From CAZOIA01 sp964579675 (GTDB lineage: Bacteria > Planctomycetota > Phycisphaerae > UBA1845 > PWPN01), in contig CAZOIA010000051.1 of assembly GCA_964579675.1 (NCBI GenBank), positions 1 through 29,673 of the forward strand: DNA of 29,673 bases. Reading direction: 5' to 3'. The notes beneath the pieces are model-generated. The model was not told the DNA's origin, did not search any database, and worked only from the letters and a program-made list of their open reading frames with translations. Each line of letters begins with the position of its first letter. Positions within the stretch are counted from its first letter, which is position 1. This document shows, one piece after another, positions 25,343 through 29,673 of the stretch. The translations under genes were made by a program, and so were the position numbers.

Positions 25343-25682
25343 GCGCAAACTCCTTGGGCGCGCCGACCGGGGCTGACCGGTCAACACCAACGGATCAGCG
25401 CTCGGGTGACTTCGCCGTCTCCTGGATCGGACCAATGGCGGACCGGCCTTAGCTCGGGTTCAGTGGTGTTGGCCCGAATCGCCCACGGCAGTCGCAAACG
25501 TGCGGCTCAGCCAGTTCGGCATTCGTGGCCGGGGGGCCTGGGTGGCCTCCCTCTTCCCGGGTCCGAGAATATCGGAATGGCCGGAGCCAAGTGCAGCCTC
25601 GTTTCCAGGAGCCGGCGGAGTCAGGTTGGCTTTTATCGCACCTCGCTTGCAGAACGATCCGATTGAAGAACTGGGAACGCGA
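25343..25682. other. Gap between divergent genes, no feature recognised
   Basis: The frame of the following gene stays open back to 25500, but codons before 25683 encode an Arg/Pro/Gly-rich stretch that looks non-coding. No convincing -35/-10 pair, hairpin or repeat was found. Confidence 0.5.
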
Positions 25683-25991
25683 ATGTCTGCACGTGAACGG
25701 GGGGCAGCGGTGACGATGGAGTTTCGCGTCAATACCACTGTTGTCGTGGATCAGGTCGGCAACGCCCTGGCGATCAAGACCCCGGTGCCGATCCAGCTCG
25801 TCTATCGGAGCGGGCAGTGGAAGGCCCGGTGCGAGGCTCCTCCCATCGCGACTCCCAGCTTCGACAGCATGGAGCAGGCGATCATCGCCGGGGCCAGCGA
25901 GGTGGCGGCGGAGATCCAGGCCGCGGTCGATGACCGCCCCGTGATCGCCGGCAGGATCACGCCCGCCAACATCCCCGACGGGATGTTCTGA
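25683..25991 (+). CDS. Small conserved-looking hypothetical protein
   Basis: 102 residues from ATG 25683. GTG 25710 and ATG 25716 are alternatives, the last preceded by a run of G at about twelve bases; none has an ideal ribosome site. The core has a strand-rich start (MEFRVNTTVVVDQVGNALAI), an aromatic/basic strand (QLVYRSGQWKARCEAPP), then a helix (SMEQAIIAGASEVAAEIQAA), ending PANIPDGMF. The strand-strand-helix pattern with a cross-strand aromatic recalls HicB-like small folds, but I do not recognise a family. It ends 18 bases from the convergent OmpA-like gene. No transmembrane or signal segment. Confidence 0.6.
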   Translation: MSARERGAAVTMEFRVNTTVVVDQVGNALAIKTPVPIQLVYRSGQWKARCEAPPIATPSFDSMEQAIIAGASEVAAEIQAAVDDRPVIAGRITPANIPDGMF

Positions 25992-26009
25992 ACCATACCC
26001 GAGATTTGG

Positions 26010-26693
26010 TCAGGGCCCCGCTCTGACCGTACCGGTGATGGGCTGCTGCGGGGCCATGGCGAAGATTTCCACCCGGCGGTTGGCCTGTCGCGCCTGCCCC
26101 GAGGCATTGTCAGCGACGGGCCGATCCTCGCCCCAACCGCAGGCGGCCACGTACTGCATGACCCCCTTACCTTTGAGGTGTCGCAGCACCGACAGGGCCC
26201 GCTGGCAACTCAGCTCGTAGTTGTCTTTCCAGCCGCTCACGCGAATGGGCTCATTGTCGGTATGGCCAAAGACGTAGACGTCGTGACCAGGGAACTGCTC
26301 GTTGATCGCGCGGGCCACCTCGTCCAGCGTCTGCTTGCCCGTCGGCTTGATGACCGCCTTGCCCGAGCCGAACAGGACCGTGCCTTCGATGCTGATCATG
26401 GCTCCACCGGGAACACTCTCCCAGCCGGCAGCAGGCTCGGAAGTGCCGCGAGCGGCCAACTCCGCTTTGAGCCGATCGCGCTCCGTCCGCAGAGCCAGTG
26501 CCTGATCCTCTGCCGTCATCCGGTCCTGCTCGGCCTGATCGAGGAGATCCTCGAGATCCCGGATGCGATCGGCGGCAGACTGAGCGGCCTGGTCGTCGCC
26601 GGCCATGTCCTTGTTCGGATCCTGGCAGCCGACGAGGCCGATCAGCAAGCTCAACAACAACAGTGGGGGGGTACTTCGGGTGAGTCGCGACAT
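26010..26693 (-). CDS. OmpA-family peptidoglycan-binding lipoprotein
   Basis: 227 residues. A signal sequence with lipobox LVGC (Cys23) is followed by an acidic heptad-rich coiled coil (about 40-80, DRIRDLEDLLDQAEQDRMTA), then an OmpA C-terminal domain. The peptidoglycan-binding pattern is visible: YVFGHTDNEPIRV, NYELSCQRALSVLRHL, ACGWGEDRPVADN, and QARQANRRVEIF, with the conserved Asp and Arg. AAGGAGG lies six bases upstream of the ATG. Such proteins tether the outer membrane to the cell wall; similar architectures also occur in MotB-like or Pal-like proteins, but no proton-channel helix is present. It follows the LapA-like gene in the same direction by 90 bases. Confidence 0.92.
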   Translation of the reverse strand: MSRLTRSTPPLLLLSLLIGLVGCQDPNKDMAGDDQAAQSAADRIRDLEDLLDQAEQDRMTAEDQALALRTERDRLKAELAARGTSEPAAGWESVPGGAMISIEGTVLFGSGKAVIKPTGKQTLDEVARAINEQFPGHDVYVFGHTDNEPIRVSGWKDNYELSCQRALSVLRHLKGKGVMQYVAACGWGEDRPVADNASGQARQANRRVEIFAMAPQQPITGTVRAGP

Positions 26694-26783
26694 GGCATTC
26701 CTCCTTAGGGTTGAATGGCCTGCACGTAAACGTTAACCGCTGCCGCCTTGCCCGCGGGCGGCGCGCCGCCGTTGCCTGGGGGA

Positions 26784-27143
26784 TCAGGTTTCCTCCGTGA
26801 TCGAACGGCGGACCTTCTCATCGATTCTTTTTTCGCGTTCGGCCAACTCTTGAGCTAGCCGGCGCTGCTCGTCGAGCTTGAGCTCCTTCCTCCTCAATTG
26901 GCGCACTTCCCGGACTTCTCGTATGACCTTGAATACCTTGCTGACACCCCACCAACCGACGATCGACGACACCGACGTGACCAGGATCAGCCAGACCACG
27001 TTGACGTCCTGGTACCGCCGAAAGAACCAGAAGGCGGCGGTGTTGCCCCGGTTCATCAGGACAACCAGCAACACAATCGCGACGACCGCGACAATCGCGA
27101 TAAGCTTAAGATAAACCTTCACACGCCTCAGGGCAAGAGCCAT
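26784..27143 (-). CDS. LapA-like two-helix membrane protein
   Basis: 119 residues from the ATG at 27143, with GAGG about eleven bases upstream. The frame is open further upstream, but that part overlaps the prepilin peptidase gene in another frame and is Arg/Gly-rich, so I regard it as spurious. Two membrane segments (LIAIVAVVAIVLLVVLMNRG and VVWLILVTSVSSIVGWWGVS) are joined by FWFFRRYQDVNV, the LapA/DUF1049 layout. A charged coiled coil of about 45 residues (RQLRRKELKLDEQRRLAQEL) follows. In enterobacteria LapA-type proteins help assemble lipopolysaccharide; that role is not implied here. It lies between the prepilin peptidase and the OmpA-like lipoprotein genes. Confidence 0.75.
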   Translation of the reverse strand: MALALRRVKVYLKLIAIVAVVAIVLLVVLMNRGNTAAFWFFRRYQDVNVVWLILVTSVSSIVGWWGVSKVFKVIREVREVRQLRRKELKLDEQRRLAQELAEREKRIDEKVRRSITEET

Positions 27144-27211
27144 CTTTCGTTTTTCCTCGCCAACCGTTCGATTTTCGATCGCCGCTCGTATGACCCGTGA
27201 CGCCCGGCCGA

Positions 27212-28675
27212 TCACGACGGCCAGGGCCTCTCGAACAGCCAGCGCAGATGAAGATACAGCAGAATGCGATCCTGAAACACCCCGGCCAGCAGGAACGCCA
27301 GGGCGAGCCAGGGACCATAGGGCAATGCCCGGCTCTGCCGCCGGAGGTGGATTACGACGATCGCCAGCAGGGCGAGCGGGGCGGCCAGGAAGAACCCGAG
27401 GAACGCGACCGGCCAGCCGGCCACCGCGCCGGCGGCGGCCAGTATGTGCACGTCCCCCATGCCCAGGGCCTCCTTCCCGAACAGCAAAGTGAACCCTATC
27501 CGGGCCAGCCAGCCGATCGCGCCGCCGATGACAAAGCCGGTCACCGCGGTGGCCAGTCCCCACGTCGGCCGCCAGTCGCCGAGGGGGTTCCAATACAGAA
27601 CGCGACCCACGAACTGCTCCCTGCCGCCCATCCCGCCAGGAGGCCCCAGCGCGACCAGGACCGCGACCGCCAACAGGATCGCCGGCGTTAGTAACTTTAG
27701 TTCCCACAAGGCGTTGCGCCGCGCGTCGCCGGCTTCCTCACGAATCGCCTCGACGATGTCGGAGTCCGCCTCAGGCTGAGGGTAACTGGCCGCCAGAGCG
27801 AGAAGCAGGAACAGGCCCCCAAACCCGAGGCCCAGCCGGACCGCCCCCACGCCGGACGACGGGGCGGGCGGTTGGTGCTCCGGGAGACGGCCGGACATCT
27901 GCCGCGACAGACTGCTCGGCAGCGCCTGCTCACCTGCCACATTCATCGCCACCAGATAGGCGACCACCAGTCCGACCGGCACGATCAGCCAGGCCCAGCG
28001 CCACGGTCCGGCGGCAGCGTCGGCAGGTGTTGACAATGGCTCGGCGGGTGGTTCTTCAGCAGGCGGCTCGTCTTCCGGCTCGGGCTGGCCGGAGCGTCGC
28101 AGGCAAATCAAACCGCCGATCGCCAGGCCCACCGTAGCGGCCACGGCCCAGGCCGCCTGCACCTCGCTGGGACGAATCCAACCGGCACTGCTCCGCGGCG
28201 TCCACAGCATGTGGGCAACCAGGCCCGCACCCGCCACGACCCAGGTTACCCGGATGTCCACCAGGTAGGCTTCGAGGTCCATCACCGCCAGGGCGATCAG
28301 GCCCGCCCAGAGAACCCAGTGCCCGATCAGCATGGGCCAATCGACGGCTAACCCGCCGCCCATGCCGGCCCGCTGGCGGGCTACGAAGAACGCATCGTAG
28401 GTCAGCAGGAAAACCATTGCCGTCGCCAGCTCGACCAGGGGATATTGGAGTGAGATCGGGGCTCGACACCGGCGGCAACGCCCCCCCAGCACCAGGTAGC
28501 TCACCACCGGCAGGTTGTCATACCATGCAATCGGTGCCTCGCACGCCGGGCAGAAGGATCGCGACGGGCGGCGAATCGACAGATTGCGAGGCCACCGGAA
28601 GATCACCACGTTCAGGAAGCTGCCGATGCACCCACCGACAGCCAGAGCCAGGATCGAGAAGTAAACGTGACTCAC
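27212..28675 (-). CDS. Prepilin peptidase (A24 family) with large insert
   Basis: 487 residues, starting at GTG with GAGG about eight bases upstream. This inner-membrane aspartic protease cleaves type IV prepilins and pseudopilins after a Gly and methylates the new N-terminus. The methylase-type domain is present: GSFLNVVIFRWPRNLSIRRP, then the four-Cys zinc site CPAC (42, 45) and CRRC (67, 70). The two catalytic Asps are Asp133 (ALAVMDLEAYLVD) and Asp408 in LGMGDVH. They are 275 residues apart, against about 65 in typical enzymes. The extra part contains a Pro/Glu-rich linker and several additional membrane segments. No pilin gene is in the window, so its substrates must be elsewhere. It is upstream of the LapA-like gene on the same strand. 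Confidence 0.92.
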   Translation of the reverse strand: MSHVYFSILALAVGGCIGSFLNVVIFRWPRNLSIRRPSRSFCPACEAPIAWYDNLPVVSYLVLGGRCRRCRAPISLQYPLVELATAMVFLLTYDAFFVARQRAGMGGGLAVDWPMLIGHWVLWAGLIALAVMDLEAYLVDIRVTWVVAGAGLVAHMLWTPRSSAGWIRPSEVQAAWAVAATVGLAIGGLICLRRSGQPEPEDEPPAEEPPAEPLSTPADAAAGPWRWAWLIVPVGLVVAYLVAMNVAGEQALPSSLSRQMSGRLPEHQPPAPSSGVGAVRLGLGFGGLFLLLALAASYPQPEADSDIVEAIREEAGDARRNALWELKLLTPAILLAVAVLVALGPPGGMGGREQFVGRVLYWNPLGDWRPTWGLATAVTGFVIGGAIGWLARIGFTLLFGKEALGMGDVHILAAAGAVAGWPVAFLGFFLAAPLALLAIVVIHLRRQSRALPYGPWLALAFLLAGVFQDRILLYLHLRWLFERPWPS

Positions 28676-28760
28676 CGAGGCGACCTCGTCCGGCGCCAGG
28701 AATCAGACCGCAAGCGGGCACACCACGACCGGTGGCTGTAAGCAGAAGGACTTGAAACCG

Positions 28761-28787
28761 CCGATGAACGCCGATGAACGCCGATGA
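28761..28787. repeat. Short tandem repeat, ten-base unit
   Basis: CCGATGAACG occurs twice in tandem, followed by a partial third unit, in the gap between the apt stop and the prepilin peptidase start. Nearby, 28831-28853 is AT-rich with repeated TTCATC-like words. No gene in the gap. Confidence 0.7.
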
Positions 28788-28844
28788 TGAGAAAAGCACC
28801 TTGGGACGAAAACACAATTGCCTCGACTCTTAATTCATCGTTCA

Positions 28845-29390
28845 TCATTCATAAGTGAGCACGCTGTGTATGTCCCATTTCGTCAGCTTATCCCGGCCCC
28901 TGAGACCCGCGAGTTCGATCAGGAACGCGACGCTGATGATCTCGCCGCCGATCTGCTCGACCAGCTCGCAGCAGGCCCGCATCGTGCCGCCGGTAGCCAG
29001 CAGGTCATCGACCATCAGCACCCGCTCGCCCGGGCAGACCGCGTCGGCGTGGATCTCCAGCGTGTCGGTTCCGTATTCGAGTTCGTAGGTCAGGCTTCGC
29101 TTCTCAGCCGGCAGCTTGCCCGGCTTGCGGATCGGGACGAAGCCGGCCGAGAGATTCCGGGCCACCGCGGTGCCGAAGATGAACCCCCGCGACTCCGCCC
29201 CCACCACCACGTCGATGTGCTGGTCGCGGTAGGGCTGGGTGAGGAACTCGACCGCCAGCGACAAGCCCGCCGGGGACTTGAGCAGCGGCGTGATGTCCCT
29301 GAAGAGCACGCCCGGCTTGGGGAAGTCCGGGACGTCCCGGATCAGGTGGCAAAGCTCCAGAGCGCCGGGAATCGACGTGCATGCCGCCAT
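28845..29390 (-). CDS. apt: Adenine phosphoribosyltransferase
   Basis: 181 residues, the normal length. The enzyme salvages adenine by joining it to PRPP to give AMP in the cytoplasm. Seen are the N-terminal IRDVPDFPKPGVLFRDITPL, which contacts the base in this family, VVGAESRGFIFGTAVA, the flexible-loop region RKPGKLPAEKRSLTYELEYG, and the PRPP-binding motif VLMVDDLLATGGTM. AGGAGG lies six bases before the ATG. It appears to be a stand-alone gene, upstream of the prepilin peptidase set on the same strand with a 169-base gap. Nothing unusual. Confidence 0.97.
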   Translation of the reverse strand: MAACTSIPGALELCHLIRDVPDFPKPGVLFRDITPLLKSPAGLSLAVEFLTQPYRDQHIDVVVGAESRGFIFGTAVARNLSAGFVPIRKPGKLPAEKRSLTYELEYGTDTLEIHADAVCPGERVLMVDDLLATGGTMRACCELVEQIGGEIISVAFLIELAGLRGRDKLTKWDIHSVLTYE

Positions 29391-29557
29391 TCATGACCTC
29401 CTGAACGGTAGTGACGCCGTGATCTTAGCAGAAACACCCCGAGAGCGGGAGACAAGGAGAGGCGGAGACTGCCGGCGGCGATCGAGCCTGGTCGCGGCGT
29501 TTATCGGCGACCGTTGCGGTGGCCCACGGTGCGGGTCCGAGGGGTCAGCTCACCTCA

Positions 29558-29673
29558 TTATGGGCAGGTTACCGCCCCACCGTTCAGGCTCTTGATCAGC
29601 GCCATGTCGATCAGGTCGATGCTGCCATCAAGGTTCACGTCAAACCGCACGTCAGCCCCAAAAAGCGCCGAGC
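29558..29673 (-). CDS. C-terminal tail of a second dockerin-like protein, cut by window edge
   Basis: Reading the minus strand from the right edge gives about 37 residues ending at a TAA, including DVNLDGSIDLIDMALIKSLN followed by GGAVTCP. This closely matches the end of the secreted glycosidase-like protein at 18967 (DLNLDSHLDLIDMALAKSRN, then GNSVSCP), so it is a second secreted protein with the same kind of calcium-binding tail. The body of the gene lies outside the window. The gap 29391-29557 before apt shows no further feature I can support. Confidence 0.85.
   Translation of the reverse strand, partial: SALFGADVRFDVNLDGSIDLIDMALIKSLNGGAVTCP

Noticed and set aside
25628..25655. Possible sigma54 promoter before the small hypothetical gene
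   Set aside because: A GG and a later GC are present, but the spacing is far longer than the ten bases required between them.
27144..27707. N-terminal extension of the LapA-like gene to 27707
   Set aside because: It overlaps the prepilin peptidase gene in another frame and encodes Arg/Gly-rich sequence; the ATG at 27143 starts the recognisable two-helix protein.
28761..28853. CRISPR-like or origin-like repeats near the end of apt
   Set aside because: Only a ten-base unit in under three copies and some AT-rich words; no spacers, no DnaA-box pattern.

Overview
The window is about 29.7 kb of GC-rich bacterial DNA with long, well-packed genes. I read it as a planctomycete, probably Phycisphaerae-like. 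The reasons are: an extracellular glycosidase-like protein with a PKD domain and a C-terminal dockerin-like repeat (a second such tail starts at the right edge); many TPR and HEAT proteins; a prepilin peptidase with a large insert; c-type heme motifs in unexpected proteins; and GC-rich palindromic intergenic repeats. No rRNA, tRNA, CRISPR array or transposase gene was seen. The taxonomic call is an inference from gene content.

Layout, left to right. (1) 1-3.6 kb: a MutS2-type ATPase cut by the window edge and lacking the C-terminal Smr domain, convergent with a membrane-anchored TPR protein. (2) 4.0-13.6 kb: one likely operon on the plus strand. It holds a lipoprotein sulfatase-like/TPR protein, then a two-gene cassette present twice in tandem. 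The first cassette gene encodes a polytopic DUF6057-like membrane protein with a soluble helical C-terminus. The second encodes a membrane-anchored beta-propeller protein with one CxxCH heme motif. Stop and start codons overlap within each pair. (3) 13.8-18.7 kb: a minus-strand SxtJ-like / carbamoyltransferase / DUF5989 set, divergent from an SGNH-hydrolase/TPR membrane protein. This looks like a module that adds or removes small groups on an exported molecule. (4) 19.0-24.3 kb: the secreted glycosidase-like protein and a divergent exported HEAT-repeat protein carrying a degenerate receiver-like insert. (5) 24.4-29.4 kb: an HDOD protein, a small hypothetical, an OmpA-like lipoprotein, a LapA-like membrane protein, a prepilin peptidase and adenine phosphoribosyltransferase.

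Two things stand out. The first is the tandemly duplicated DUF6057/heme-propeller cassette behind the sulfatase-like gene, a candidate envelope redox or sensing system of unknown function. The second is a family of long palindromic elements with terminal inverted repeats. Its two full copies and one decayed half-copy all lie between convergently transcribed genes, which suggests a MITE-like element tolerated, or used, as a bidirectional terminator.
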